DNA of 64,000 nt. Origin: Desulfuromonadales bacterium. Its GTDB lineage: Bacteria; Desulfobacterota; Desulfuromonadia; Geobacterales; Pseudopelobacteraceae. The translations under genes were made by a program, and so were the position numbers. Shown piece after piece: positions 8,761 through 18,415 of this stretch; position 1 is the stretch's first letter, and every line of letters starts with the position of its first letter. The DNA lies in assembly GCA_013349325.1 (NCBI GenBank), contig DUZX01000001.1, positions 1 to 64,000 on the forward strand, written 5' to 3'. The notes beneath the pieces were generated by a model that saw nothing but the letters and a program-made list of their open reading frames with translations, ran no database searches and was not told the origin of the DNA.

Positions 8761-8789
8761 TTGACGTACCGGGAAGTTAAAGATAATTT
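8761..8789 (+). promoter_or_regulatory. Promoter candidate for lysS and the following run
   Basis: TTGACG (8761-8766) and TAATTT (8784-8789) are spaced by 17 bases in the AT-rich gap ahead of lysS. A preceding imperfect hairpin (TGCTGC/GCAGCA near 8715-8740) and a run of eight T at about 8752 may end the NHL gene transcript. Both are weak matches judged by eye. Confidence 0.3.
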
Positions 8790-8852
8790 TAACGGCTTGT
8801 TTTCTGGAACATATTTTATATCATATCTGTTGTGAAAGGCTTACATACCCTC

Positions 8853-10331
8853 ATGGAAGAACTCAGTGAACTTCTGCTCCAACGTCGCCGCAAGGTTGAT
8901 GCAATCTGGGAAGCAGGTCTCAACCCCTACCCGAACGACTTCAAACCGTTACATACCTCAGCTGATATTGTTGCCACCTATGGTCCTGTTGAGGTGATCG
9001 ACGCTATTGATACAACTTGCAGCCTGGGAGGGCGGATTATGGCCCGCCGCTCCTTTGGGAAAGCTGCTTTTATTCAGCTTCAGGATCGTACGGGACGCAT
9101 CCAGCTGTATATCAAAAAAGACGAGATCGGAGCAGAGGCGTACTCTGTTTTTGAAAGCTTCGATATCGGCGACATCATCGGCGTTGAAGGGTATCCCTTC
9201 CGGACAAAAACCGGAGAGTTATCCCTGTATGTCAGCATGATCCGCCTGCTGGTAAAATCGTTGCTGCCGCTGCCAGAAAAGTTCCACGGCCTGACCGACA
9301 TTGAAACTCGTTATCGCCAACGCTATGTGGACCTGATCATCAACCCGGAAGTTCGCGATGTGTTTTACAAACGCTCACGTATCGTCAGCCTGATCCGGGC
9401 ATTTATGGTGGCGCGCGAGTTCCTCGAAGTCGAAACCCCCATGATGCATCAGATACCCGGCGGCGCGACTGCCCGCCCCTTCGTCACCCATCACAACACC
9501 CTCGATATGGAGCTCTACCTCCGTGTTGCTCCAGAGCTGTACCTGAAACGCCTGGTGGTAGGTGGTATGGACCGCGTGTTCGAAATCAACCGTAACTTCC
9601 GCAACGAGGGTATTTCTGTCCGTCACAATCCCGAATTCACCATGATGGAATTTTATCAGGCCTACGCGACCTATGAAGACCTGATGGATTTCACCGAAGA
9701 GCTATTCTGCACTATAGCTCAAGAGGTTCTCGGAACTCTTGATTTCAGCAATCAGGGACTTGATATCAGTTTCCAGCGCCCCTGGAAACGGCTGACCGTT
9801 CGCGACGCGATTCTGGAATACGGCGACATTGAAGCGCAGCAGCTGGATGATTACGATCTGGCGCTCTCCTATGCCCGCAGTATCGGCCTCAATCTGAATG
9901 ATGGCATCGGCTACGGCAAACTGGTGATGGAGATTTTTGACGAAGTGGTTGAGCATAAACTGATCCAGCCAACCTTTATCACCAGCTATCCGACCGAGGT
10001 TTCACCGCTGTCACGCAAAAACGACCAGAATCCCGAGATCGTTGACCGCTTTGAATTGATTATCGCCGGTCGTGAAATAGCCAACGCCTTTTCCGAATTA
10101 AATGATCCGGTTGATCAAAAAGAGCGCTTTCTGGCTCAGGTGGCTGAAAAAGACAAGGGTGATGAAGAAGCCCACTACATGGATGAGGATTACGTACGGG
10201 CTCTGGAATATGGCCTGCCCCCCACGGCCGGTGAAGGCATCGGCATTGATCGCCTGGTAATGCTGTTGACCGATTCACCTTCAATACGAGACGTTATTCT
10301 GTTTCCGCAGTTGCGTAAGGAAGCCAGATAA
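8853..10331 (+). CDS. lysS: Lysyl-tRNA synthetase, class II
   Basis: Charges tRNA-Lys with lysine in the cytoplasm. The ATG at 8853 (492 residues) is preferred to the GTG at 8832 because MEELSELLLQRRRKVDAI is the usual N-terminus; spacing of the upstream AAAGG is long, so the start is not certain. An OB-fold anticodon domain (about 55-165) precedes the class II catalytic core. Motif 1 contains RYRQRYVDL, motif 2 contains FEINRNFRNEGIS followed by HNPEFTMMEFYQAY, and motif 3 is GEGIGIDRLVMLL. Full length for the family. It heads a long co-directional run; lolC begins three bases after its stop. Confidence 0.96.
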   Translation: MEELSELLLQRRRKVDAIWEAGLNPYPNDFKPLHTSADIVATYGPVEVIDAIDTTCSLGGRIMARRSFGKAAFIQLQDRTGRIQLYIKKDEIGAEAYSVFESFDIGDIIGVEGYPFRTKTGELSLYVSMIRLLVKSLLPLPEKFHGLTDIETRYRQRYVDLIINPEVRDVFYKRSRIVSLIRAFMVAREFLEVETPMMHQIPGGATARPFVTHHNTLDMELYLRVAPELYLKRLVVGGMDRVFEINRNFRNEGISVRHNPEFTMMEFYQAYATYEDLMDFTEELFCTIAQEVLGTLDFSNQGLDISFQRPWKRLTVRDAILEYGDIEAQQLDDYDLALSYARSIGLNLNDGIGYGKLVMEIFDEVVEHKLIQPTFITSYPTEVSPLSRKNDQNPEIVDRFELIIAGREIANAFSELNDPVDQKERFLAQVAEKDKGDEEAHYMDEDYVRALEYGLPPTAGEGIGIDRLVMLLTDSPSIRDVILFPQLRKEAR

Positions 10332-10334
10332 CCG

Positions 10335-11597
10335 ATGCAATTTGAACTGTTTATCGGTCTACGCTATCTGAAGGCCAAGCGTAAATCGACCTTTATTTCG
10401 ATCATCACCTTTATATCAACCGCCGGTGTAACCTTGGGAGTTATGGCGCTGATTGTCGTACTGGCCGTTATGACCGGCTTCGAGGAGGATCTGAAAGAAA
10501 AGATCCTCGGCACCAATGCCCATATTGTTGTAATCCGCAGCGGCGCCCCGATGGAAGATTATCGTGCGGTACTGGAAAAACTGAAGGGGTTGAAAGGCGT
10601 GCAAGCGGCAACCCCCTTTATCTATAATCAGGTCATGCTTTCCTCCGGCAAAAACGTATCCGGAGTCGTCCTGCGCGGGGTTGACGTCGCTACCGACCGG
10701 AGCGTTACACGCCTCAGCCAGTCTGTCGTCGAAGGAAACATGGCAGATCTTGAACCAACCATGCGGAAGAGTGCCGGAACGCTGCCCGGACTGTTGCTCG
10801 GAAAAGAGCTGGCCAAACATCTCAACCTTTTTGTGGGGGACAAAGTCAATGTCATTTCGCCAATGGGCAACATTACCCCGCTTGGCATGATGCCGCGCAT
10901 GAAGCCGTTCAGGGTGGCAGGCATATTCAATACCGGCATGTTCGAGTATGACTCGACGCTGGCCTATATCAGCCTGAGCCAGGCGCAAAGCTTTTTTGAA
11001 CTGGGTGACACCGTCACCGGCATACAACTCAAAGTTGCAGATGTCTACCACACCGGTGACCTGGCAAGCACCATCAACCGCGAGATGGGGGCAGGCTTTT
11101 ATGCCCGCGACTGGATGCAGATGAACAAGAATATACTGTTTGCGCTGAAGACCGAAAAAGTGGTCATGTTCATTATCCTGACCCTGATTGTGCTCGTGGC
11201 TGCTTTCGGTATTGCATCAACGCTCTTTATGGTGGTCATGGAAAAGACCCGCGACATCGCCATACTGAAATCAATGGGCGCCACCGGCACCAGTATCTTG
11301 AAGATTTTTGTGCTGGAAGGGCTGATCATCGGCGTTATCGGAACTCTCCTGGGAGTCGCCTCCGGATTGCTGGTGGCCCTTAATCTGGAACCGATCATCG
11401 CCACTATCCAGAAGATCACCGGGCAGAATTTCTTCAGCAAGGACATCTACTATCTGGATCGTTTTCCATCGCTGGTAATCCCTTCTGACGTTGCCCTGAT
11501 ATCGGTAACTGCGGTTCTGATCTCGTTTTTGGCCACTCTCTATCCGGCCTGGCAGGCATCACGTATGCAGCCGGTTGAGGCGCTGCGCTATGAGTAA
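10335..11597 (+). CDS. lolC: Lipoprotein-releasing ABC transporter permease LolC/E
   Basis: Inner-membrane subunit (420 residues) of the LolCDE-type machine that extracts lipoproteins for transfer to the outer membrane. It starts with [20 protein letters not shown], the typical LolC/LolE N-terminus. One membrane helix (about 20-48) is followed by a large periplasmic domain and three C-terminal helices of the FtsX family (about 275-415), ending EALRYE as usual. Only one permease gene is present, so it probably works as a homodimer with LolD, as in many non-enteric bacteria (often called LolF). The last eight bases overlap lolD. Confidence 0.93.
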   Translation: MQFELFIGLRYLKAKRKSTFISIITFISTAGVTLGVMALIVVLAVMTGFEEDLKEKILGTNAHIVVIRSGAPMEDYRAVLEKLKGLKGVQAATPFIYNQVMLSSGKNVSGVVLRGVDVATDRSVTRLSQSVVEGNMADLEPTMRKSAGTLPGLLLGKELAKHLNLFVGDKVNVISPMGNITPLGMMPRMKPFRVAGIFNTGMFEYDSTLAYISLSQAQSFFELGDTVTGIQLKVADVYHTGDLASTINREMGAGFYARDWMQMNKNILFALKTEKVVMFIILTLIVLVAAFGIASTLFMVVMEKTRDIAILKSMGATGTSILKIFVLEGLIIGVIGTLLGVASGLLVALNLEPIIATIQKITGQNFFSKDIYYLDRFPSLVIPSDVALISVTAVLISFLATLYPAWQASRMQPVEALRYE

Positions 11598-12270
11598 CCT
11601 GTTAGAGGTTACCGGCCTGAGTAAAACCTATTCGAGTGGACCGAACCGGATCGAAGTATTGAAAGAGATCGACCTGGCCCTGGAAGCGGGCACGACCACC
11701 GCTTTGGTGGGAGCTTCCGGTGCCGGAAAAAGTACCCTGATGCATCTGTTGGGGGCACTTGACCGTCCGACATCCGGTGCCATCCGTTTCCGTGGCGACA
11801 ATATTTTCAAAAAAAATGATCGTGATCTGGCAACGTTCCGTAACCGAAGTGTCGGGTTCGTATTTCAGTTTCATCATCTGTTGCCGGAATTTACCGCTCT
11901 CGAAAACGTCATGATGCCGGCTCTGATTGCCAGAACCGCTCGTGACCAAGCACTACAACAGGCCCGCGCACTTTTGGAAGACGTTGGCCTGGGAGAGCGT
12001 ATGACACACCGCCCCGGCGAACTATCCGGAGGTGAACAGCAACGGGTAGCAATCGCCCGCGCCCTCGTCATGGGCCCGGAACTGCTACTGGCAGACGAAC
12101 CGACCGGCAATCTTGACACACGCACCAGTGACGGTATCCACGCCATGCTGGCCGAACTGCAGATTAAAAAAGGATTGACGCTGGTAATAGTAACGCACAA
12201 TGAACACCTGGCAGCAGCAATGGGTTCAACGATACATCTCCTGGATGGTCGGCTTGAAAAAACTACGTGA
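11590..12270 (+). CDS. lolD: Lipoprotein-releasing ABC transporter ATPase LolD
   Basis: Cytoplasmic ATPase of 226 residues. The Walker A is GASGAGKST, the ABC signature [15 protein letters not shown] and the Walker [13 protein letters not shown], all intact. ATG at 11590 is chosen because it overlaps the lolC stop by eight bases, typical translational coupling, and gives the standard N-terminus. It energises lipoprotein release by the upstream permease. bamA follows 14 bases later. Confidence 0.95.
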   Translation: MSNLLEVTGLSKTYSSGPNRIEVLKEIDLALEAGTTTALVGASGAGKSTLMHLLGALDRPTSGAIRFRGDNIFKKNDRDLATFRNRSVGFVFQFHHLLPEFTALENVMMPALIARTARDQALQQARALLEDVGLGERMTHRPGELSGGEQQRVAIARALVMGPELLLADEPTGNLDTRTSDGIHAMLAELQIKKGLTLVIVTHNEHLAAAMGSTIHLLDGRLEKTT

Positions 12271-12284
12271 TATTAGAGGGATAA

Positions 12285-14585
12285 GTGCCTAGTTTTAAAA
12301 ACATATGTCTAACCATCTCATGCCTGGCCGCTGTCGGTACGACAACCGCTTCGGCTGAGAGTGATAAACTGGTTGAAGTCAGGATACAGGGGAATAGACG
12401 CATAGAATCCGCCGTTATTCTGAATGCCGTAACGGTCCGGGCTGGCGATACACTCTTTGCTGAAAAGACCGATGCCGATATCCGCTCAATTTTCAAACTG
12501 GGATATTTTCAGGATGTCAAAGTGCGGACTGAACAGTCCGACAAGGGTACTGTCCTGGTCTACAGCGTGTCTGAAAAGCCGGTTATCCGCGAAATCACCT
12601 TCGAAGGCAACAAACAGCTGACGACCGAAAAACTGAAGGAAGCTCTTGAACTCCATCAGAACGCGATATTTTCCGCTAAAGACCTGACCAAGAGCATCGC
12701 TAAAATCAAGAAACTGTACGGTGATGACGGCTATTATCTCGCTGAAATCCAGCCACGGGTCATCACCAAACCCTCAGGTGATATCTCGGTACTCTTCAAA
12801 ATTGACGAAGGAAAAAAGGTACTGATCAGCGATATCCGCTTTGACGGCAATGTGGCTTTCAGCAACCGTAAGCTACGTGGGATTATGGAGACCAAAGAGG
12901 AGTGGTTTATGTCCTGGTTGACCGGGGCGGGAACCTACAAGGAAGAGGTACTCAAAAATGATGCTCTGCTGATTTCTGATTTTTACCTGAATAACGGTTT
13001 TATCAACGTCAAGGTTGGAGAACCTCGAGTCACGCTGAATCAGGCTAAAACCGCTCTTGATGTATCAATAGGTATTACCGAGGGGCACGCCTACCGTATC
13101 GGCGAGATTGATTTCAAAGGTGAACTGCTGGAAACAGCTGATACCCTGCGTACAAAAGTCAAGAGTGAACCGGGTGAAGTTTTCAGCCGCGCCATTATGC
13201 GCGGTGACATAGGAACTCTGACAGATGTGTATGGCGACAAAGGCTACGCCTTCGCCAACGTCACCCCCCAGACACGCCTCGATAATGACAAAAAGACCGT
13301 TGACGTAACCTTTGACATGGAAAAGGGTGAATTGGTATCCATCGAGCGCATCGCGATAGCCGGCAATCCCAAAACACGGGACAAGGTTATCCGCCGTGAG
13401 TTGCGGGTCACTGAAAACGAGCTCTACAGCGCAACCGGGTTGCGCCGCAGCAAGCAGAACCTGATGAACCTGGGGTTCTTTGAAGAAGCCAACATCGCCA
13501 CCGCCAGGGGCAGCGCCAGCAACAAACTAAACGTCACCGTTGACGTTAAGGAGAAAGCAACCGGCACCTTCAGTATTGGCGGCGGCTACAGCTCTCTGGA
13601 CGGTTTCATCGGTCAGGGTTCCATCCAGCAATCAAATTTTCTGGGTTTGGGACTCAAAGCAAACGTATCGGCATCTATCGGTGGTAAATCCCAGACCTAC
13701 TCAGTCGGCGTAACCGACCCTTACTTCATGGATACCAAATGGACGCTGGGGGGAGATATATACCGCTCTGCCCGTGATTATATCGATTACAGCCGCAGAC
13801 TTACCGGCGGTGATGTCAAGGGTGGCTATCCGATCAACGACTTTATCAGCACCTTTGTCATGTATAAATACGAAATCAAGGATATCTACAATCCTACCCC
13901 GGCTTACCAGACGCTGAATAACCGCGATATGGATAATTATCCACTCGGCGTTACGACCACCAGTTCGCTCTTTGGCAGTATCACCCACAACAATACCGAT
14001 TATCGTCTCGACCCGACCAGAGGCATGATTAATGCGGTTTCTGCCGAATATGCCGGTTTAGGTGGCGACAATAAATTTGCCCGTTTCACCACTGACCATA
14101 CCTGGTTTCATCCGGTCTACAAAAAACTGATCTTCTCAGCGAAAGCGACGCTGGGCTATGTTCAGGAAGTCGGCCAAACCATCCCGATCGACGAAAAGTT
14201 TTATCTGGGCGGCATTTTTTCACTGCGCGGCTATAAAGCCCGTACGGTCTCCCCCACCAAGATCGAGCTGACCAAAGATCTATACGGCAACCAGACAAAT
14301 GAGCAGATTTACCTGGGTGGTGACACGGAAGCCTTCGGCAACGCGGAACTGACCTTCCCACTTATATCGGAAGCCGGCATCAAGGGAGTCCTGTTCTTCG
14401 ACTATGGCAACTCAGTTGACGGACCCGGCAAGATTTTCAACAACGTGCTGATGAGTTATGGAGGCGGAATCCGCTGGAATTCACCCATTGGCCCGCTACG
14501 GCTTGAATATGGAATTCCACTCAATCCACGCGATATCGACAGCAAAAGCGGCAGATTTGAATTTTCTATCGGCAGTCTGTTTTAA
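12285..14585 (+). CDS. bamA: Outer-membrane protein assembly factor BamA
   Basis: Protein of 766 residues inserting beta-barrel proteins into the outer membrane. Signal peptide residues 1-24 (cleavage after ASA). Five POTRA-type modules follow (about 28-430), recognisable by repeats such as VRIQGNRRIES, ITFEGNKQLTTEKL, IRFDGNVAFSNRKL and IAIAGNPKTRDKVI. A C-terminal Omp85 barrel includes FYLGGIFSLRGYKARTVSP, whose RGY/RGF motif is the conserved lid-loop signature, and the chain ends in Phe as expected for a barrel. The start codon is GTG with GAGGG five bases upstream. The chaperone gene skp is immediately downstream. Confidence 0.96.
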   Translation: MPSFKNICLTISCLAAVGTTTASAESDKLVEVRIQGNRRIESAVILNAVTVRAGDTLFAEKTDADIRSIFKLGYFQDVKVRTEQSDKGTVLVYSVSEKPVIREITFEGNKQLTTEKLKEALELHQNAIFSAKDLTKSIAKIKKLYGDDGYYLAEIQPRVITKPSGDISVLFKIDEGKKVLISDIRFDGNVAFSNRKLRGIMETKEEWFMSWLTGAGTYKEEVLKNDALLISDFYLNNGFINVKVGEPRVTLNQAKTALDVSIGITEGHAYRIGEIDFKGELLETADTLRTKVKSEPGEVFSRAIMRGDIGTLTDVYGDKGYAFANVTPQTRLDNDKKTVDVTFDMEKGELVSIERIAIAGNPKTRDKVIRRELRVTENELYSATGLRRSKQNLMNLGFFEEANIATARGSASNKLNVTVDVKEKATGTFSIGGGYSSLDGFIGQGSIQQSNFLGLGLKANVSASIGGKSQTYSVGVTDPYFMDTKWTLGGDIYRSARDYIDYSRRLTGGDVKGGYPINDFISTFVMYKYEIKDIYNPTPAYQTLNNRDMDNYPLGVTTTSSLFGSITHNNTDYRLDPTRGMINAVSAEYAGLGGDNKFARFTTDHTWFHPVYKKLIFSAKATLGYVQEVGQTIPIDEKFYLGGIFSLRGYKARTVSPTKIELTKDLYGNQTNEQIYLGGDTEAFGNAELTFPLISEAGIKGVLFFDYGNSVDGPGKIFNNVLMSYGGGIRWNSPIGPLRLEYGIPLNPRDIDSKSGRFEFSIGSLF

Positions 14586-14624
14586 TACTACATTCAACGC
14601 ATAACAACCAAAGGAGAAGGTGAA

Positions 14625-15140
14625 ATGAAAAAATTGATACTGGCAGTTTTTGTGATGACACTCTTGACAGCGGCATCCGGCTTTGCCGCTGAGACCAAAC
14701 TCGGCTACATCGATATGCAGCGGGCGCTCAACGGTTCCGAAGCGGGCAAAGAAGCCAAAGAACAATTGGCAACACGGGTTAAAAAATACCAGGATGAAAT
14801 CAACGTAAAACAGGAAGATCTGAAACGATTGAAGGAAGAACTGGAAAAGCAGGGTATGCTGCTGTCTGAATCTGCGCGCGTAACCAAAGAGAAGGATTAT
14901 CAGAACAAGTTGAAAGACTTTCAGCGTTTCACCAAGGACGCTCAAGACGAACTGCAGGGTAAGGATGAAGAATTTACCCGCAAAATTCTGGAAGGAATGG
15001 AAAAAGTCATTCAGGAATATGGCCGTAAAAATGGCTACACATTCATATTTGTCAAAAATGAAGCCATGCTGTTTGTTGATGACAAAGCCGACCTGACCGA
15101 AGCGGTTTTGAAACTTTTCAACGCAAACCGAAAGAAGTAA
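14625..15140 (+). CDS. skp: Periplasmic chaperone Skp/OmpH family
   Basis: Protein of 171 residues with a cleavable signal peptide (residues 1-22, ending GFAAE). The mature part begins KLGYIDMQRALNGSEAGKEA, the classic OmpH/Skp start, followed by long charged helices (about 45-125) forming the tentacles of the trimer. It holds unfolded outer-membrane proteins for delivery to BamA, encoded just upstream. A strong ribosome site (AAAGGAGAAGG) sets the start. lpxD follows three bases after the stop. Confidence 0.93.
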   Translation: MKKLILAVFVMTLLTAASGFAAETKLGYIDMQRALNGSEAGKEAKEQLATRVKKYQDEINVKQEDLKRLKEELEKQGMLLSESARVTKEKDYQNKLKDFQRFTKDAQDELQGKDEEFTRKILEGMEKVIQEYGRKNGYTFIFVKNEAMLFVDDKADLTEAVLKLFNANRKK

Positions 15141-15143
15141 ATC

Positions 15144-16184
15144 ATGCCGATAACCAAAACTGTTGCAGAACTGGCCGAATTTCTTGGCGGCACCGTACGG
15201 GGAAATGCAGAGATAGTCGTTAATGGACTCGCTCCGCTGGAACGTGCCACTTCGGACAAAATAACCTTTCTGGCCAATCCTCGCTATGCCTCCAAGGTCG
15301 CCGATACCGGAGCCGGCGCCGTTTTGATGACACCGGGTGGTGAAAGCTACGGTCGAACTGTTATCGAGATGCCTAATCCGTACCTCGGATTTGCCAAGCT
15401 GCTGACACTTTTCCATACGGCTCCGCACCCGTACTTGGGTGTTCTGCCGGGCTCCCATATCGCGGAGAACGTGACCCTGGGTGACAGCATCAGCATCTAT
15501 CCGGGTGCCTGTATCGGTAATCGGGTTACCATCGGAGCCCGCACAGTTATCCATTCCGGAGCAGTTATCTATGAAGGCGTCTCCATCGGCGATGACTGCG
15601 TGATTCACGCCAACGCCGTTATCCGCGAGCGCTGCCGGGTTGGCAACCGCTGCATCGTTCAGCCAGGAGCTGTTATCGGGTCTGACGGATTCGGATACGC
15701 TCCAGACGGACGCGGCTATTACCGCATCCCGCAAATCGGCATAGTTATGCTGGAGGATGATGTCGAAGTCGGCGCTAACTGTACGATTGATCGCGCGGCG
15801 CTGGAAGTTACTTTAATCAGTCGGGGTACCAAACTCGACAACCTCGTGCAGATCGCCCATAACTGCCAGATTGGTGAAGACTGCATGATCGTTTCACAAG
15901 TCGGCATCTCCGGCAGCACGAAACTCGGCAATCACGTGACTCTGGGCGGTCAGGTCGGCATTGCCGGTCATCTGACCATCGGTGACAATGTTATGGTGGG
16001 TGCTCAGTCAGGCGTTCCCGGCTCTCTGGCTGCCAACGCCGTCTACAGCGGAACTCCAACCATGCCGCATAAAGAGTGGCTGAGGGCCATGGCGGTAGTA
16101 CCACGACTGCCGGAACTGAAAAAAAATATTTCCATCCTTGAAAAGAGAATCGCCGAGCTTGAAAACAGGCTGGCCGGCAACTAA
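15144..16184 (+). CDS. lpxD: UDP-3-O-acylglucosamine N-acyltransferase LpxD
   Basis: Lipid A enzyme of 346 residues adding the second acyl chain at the 2-amino group. The N-terminal uridine-binding domain (1-100) is followed by hexapeptide repeats forming a left-handed beta helix (about 105-300). The catalytic segment [14 protein letters not shown] carries the conserved histidine, and the C-terminal helix is typical for LpxD trimers. It lies three bases behind skp, the common bamA-skp-lpxD-fabZ-lpxA order. If the organism uses the 2,3-diamino sugar suggested by the gnn genes, its acceptor is correspondingly modified. Confidence 0.96.
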   Translation: MPITKTVAELAEFLGGTVRGNAEIVVNGLAPLERATSDKITFLANPRYASKVADTGAGAVLMTPGGESYGRTVIEMPNPYLGFAKLLTLFHTAPHPYLGVLPGSHIAENVTLGDSISIYPGACIGNRVTIGARTVIHSGAVIYEGVSIGDDCVIHANAVIRERCRVGNRCIVQPGAVIGSDGFGYAPDGRGYYRIPQIGIVMLEDDVEVGANCTIDRAALEVTLISRGTKLDNLVQIAHNCQIGEDCMIVSQVGISGSTKLGNHVTLGGQVGIAGHLTIGDNVMVGAQSGVPGSLAANAVYSGTPTMPHKEWLRAMAVVPRLPELKKNISILEKRIAELENRLAGN

Positions 16185-16200
16185 GAGAAGGAGCGTACCA

Positions 16201-16644
16201 ATGCAATTGGATATCAATGACATCATGAAGATACTACCCCACCGCTATCCTTTTCTGATGGTGGATCGTATCGTTGAACTTGATCACGGCGTTCGCTGTG
16301 TCGGGATCAAAAACGTTACCATCAATGAACCGTTTTTCCAGGGTCATTTTCCGGGGCACCCGGTCATGCCGGGGGTTCTGATTATCGAGGCAATGGCACA
16401 GGTGGCCGGCATCATGGCTTATCTGGCTTCTGACGAAGAAACCCGCTCAAAAGTGACCTATTTCATGTCGATCGATAATGCCAAGTTTCGCAAACCGGTA
16501 TTTCCCGGCGATCAGTTGCGAATTGAAATCACCACCACACTGCACCGGCGTGGCATTTGGGGTATCAAGGGCAAAGCCTATGTCGGAGAATCGCTGGTAA
16601 CCGAAGCGGATCTCAAGGCGACCTTTGCCGCCGCTGCTGTTTAA
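16201..16644 (+). CDS. fabZ: 3-hydroxyacyl-ACP dehydratase FabZ
   Basis: Hot-dog-fold dehydratase of 147 residues in fatty acid synthesis, drawing on the same 3-hydroxyacyl-ACP pool as LpxA and LpxD. The catalytic His49 lies in QGHFPGHPVMPG and Glu63 in LIIEAMAQ. Start at 16201 is set by GAAGGAG eight bases upstream; the longer open frame overlaps lpxD in another frame. Placement between lpxD and lpxA is the standard arrangement and probably helps balance membrane lipid and lipid A synthesis. Confidence 0.96.
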   Translation: MQLDINDIMKILPHRYPFLMVDRIVELDHGVRCVGIKNVTINEPFFQGHFPGHPVMPGVLIIEAMAQVAGIMAYLASDEETRSKVTYFMSIDNAKFRKPVFPGDQLRIEITTTLHRRGIWGIKGKAYVGESLVTEADLKATFAAAAV

Positions 16645-16694
16645 ATAACGAGACAGCGCACAGCAGACTGTGCCTGTGATCATGGAGATCGCTT

Positions 16695-17474
16695 ATGATT
16701 CATCCTACCGCAATCATCGATGCAACTGCCAGCCTGGCTTCCGACGTCGGAGTCGGTCCATACGCCATTATCGGTAAACACGTTACTATCGGCAAAGGTA
16801 CGTCTATCGGTGCTCATGCCGTCGTCGGAGACTGGACGGTACTCGGCGAGAATAATCAGATTTTCCACCAGTCATCGATCGGCGCCCCTCCCCAGGATCT
16901 TAAATATCGCGGGGAAGAGTGCTGGACACGAATTGGCAACAACAACACCGTCCGTGAATTTGCAACTATCCATCGCGGCACGGTTACCGGACACGCCGAG
17001 ACAGTCGTTGGAAATGACAACCTCTTTATGGCCTATTCGCATGTTGCCCATGACTGTATCATCGGCAACGGCGTCGTAATGGCCAATGTTGCCACTCTGG
17101 CCGGACATGTGACTGTCGAGGACAATGTTATCATCGGCGGGCTGGTCGCGGTACACCAGTTTTCGCGGATCGGAGCCTACGCCATGATCGGCGGAGGCAC
17201 CATGGTCGGTCTGGATATCCTCCCCTACACGATAGCAACCAATGGCAAACGGGACGCCAAGTTGCGCGGCCTGAACATGATCGGCCTGAAACGACGCGGC
17301 TTCAGTGATGAGACCATCACCAACCTGAAAACGGCCTACAAGACGCTTTTTATGGCTGATCTGAAACTCCCGGATGCCATCGCCCGCATCAACAGCGAAA
17401 TCAGCAATTGTCCTCAGGTTGATTACCTGCTGGCCTTTATCGATGCTTCGCAACGCGGATTCTGCCGAGGATGA
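16695..17474 (+). CDS. lpxA: UDP-GlcNAc (or GlcNAc3N) O/N-acyltransferase LpxA
   Basis: First enzyme of lipid A synthesis, 259 residues. N-terminal hexapeptide-repeat beta helix (about 1-185) with the catalytic histidine in AYSHVAHDCIIG, then a C-terminal helical domain including GLKRRGFSDETI. Its stop overlaps the start of gnnA. In Acidithiobacillus and Leptospira, LpxA enzymes encoded with gnnA/gnnB prefer UDP-GlcNAc3N and make an amide bond at position 3. The same may hold here, but substrate preference cannot be read from the sequence by eye. Confidence 0.95.
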   Translation: MIHPTAIIDATASLASDVGVGPYAIIGKHVTIGKGTSIGAHAVVGDWTVLGENNQIFHQSSIGAPPQDLKYRGEECWTRIGNNNTVREFATIHRGTVTGHAETVVGNDNLFMAYSHVAHDCIIGNGVVMANVATLAGHVTVEDNVIIGGLVAVHQFSRIGAYAMIGGGTMVGLDILPYTIATNGKRDAKLRGLNMIGLKRRGFSDETITNLKTAYKTLFMADLKLPDAIARINSEISNCPQVDYLLAFIDASQRGFCRG

Positions 17475-18415
17475 GCCGCCTGAGAACAGCAGTTATCGGC
17501 GTCGGCTACCTGGGAAACTTCCACGCACAGAAATACGCCGCCATCCCGGATGTTGATCTGGTCGGAGTCGTCGATAATGATCCGAAACGGGCAGCAGAGG
17601 TCGCCGCCGCACTCGGAACGGAGTCTTTTGCCGATCACCGCGACTTGCTCGGCCGGGTAGATGCCGTCAGCGTGGTCGTTCCCACCCAGTTTCACCACGC
17701 TGTCGCCAAAGATTTTCTGGCCGCCGGCGTTCATGTCCTGATTGAAAAGCCAATTACCGTCACAATCGAAGAGGCTGATGAGCTGATTGCGCTGGCCGAA
17801 CAGAGCGGTGCCGTCTTTCAGGTGGGCCACTTGGAACGATTTAATCCGGTACTGCTGGCGCTGGACGATGTTCTGCAGGCTCCGCTGTTTGTCGAATCTG
17901 TGCGGATCGCTCCTTTCAAACCGCGCGGTACCGATGTCAACGTTGTTCTGGACCTGATGATCCATGACATCGAAATCATTCAGCACATTGTCAAATCTCC
18001 GGTTGAGCGGGTGGACGCCATCGGCGCACCGGTCTTCACCGGTGAAGAGGATATCGCCAACGCCAGAATCCTCTTCGAGAACGGCTGCGTTGCCAACGTC
18101 ACCGCCAGCCGCATCAGCCTGAAGAGCGAACGCAAGATGCGCATCTTTCAACGCGACGCCTACATCACGCTTGATTTCCAAAACCGCAAGATGCTGGTGG
18201 CCCAAAAAGGGAGCGGCGAGCTGTTCCCGGGCGTTCCCAATGTTAAAGTTGTAGAACGTGAACTGGGTGAGTCAGATGCATTGCGCAGCGAAATAGAATC
18301 GTTCCTGACCGCCATCCGCACCGGCGTACCACCGGAAGTCAGCGGCCGTGATGGCAGGATGGCACTGGAAACAGCTCTTAAAATAAACGTCAGCCTGGGC
18401 AGGAGACCGTCATGA
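17471..18415 (+). CDS. gnnA: Gfo/Idh/MocA oxidoreductase, probable UDP-GlcNAc 3-dehydrogenase GnnA
   Basis: NAD-dependent oxidoreductase of 314 residues. Rossmann motif GVGYLGNFHAQKY at about residues 10-22; the family EKP motif occurs in HVLIEKPITV; a C-terminal beta-sheet domain carries DLMIHDIEI. The gene lies between lpxA and lpxB together with a PLP aminotransferase. That is the organisation of gnnA-gnnB in Acidithiobacillus ferrooxidans, where GnnA oxidises the 3-OH of UDP-GlcNAc and GnnB aminates it. It overlaps lpxA and gnnB by four bases each. A generic sugar dehydrogenase is the alternative, but context strongly favours GnnA. Confidence 0.85.
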   Translation: MSRLRTAVIGVGYLGNFHAQKYAAIPDVDLVGVVDNDPKRAAEVAAALGTESFADHRDLLGRVDAVSVVVPTQFHHAVAKDFLAAGVHVLIEKPITVTIEEADELIALAEQSGAVFQVGHLERFNPVLLALDDVLQAPLFVESVRIAPFKPRGTDVNVVLDLMIHDIEIIQHIVKSPVERVDAIGAPVFTGEEDIANARILFENGCVANVTASRISLKSERKMRIFQRDAYITLDFQNRKMLVAQKGSGELFPGVPNVKVVERELGESDALRSEIESFLTAIRTGVPPEVSGRDGRMALETALKINVSLGRRPS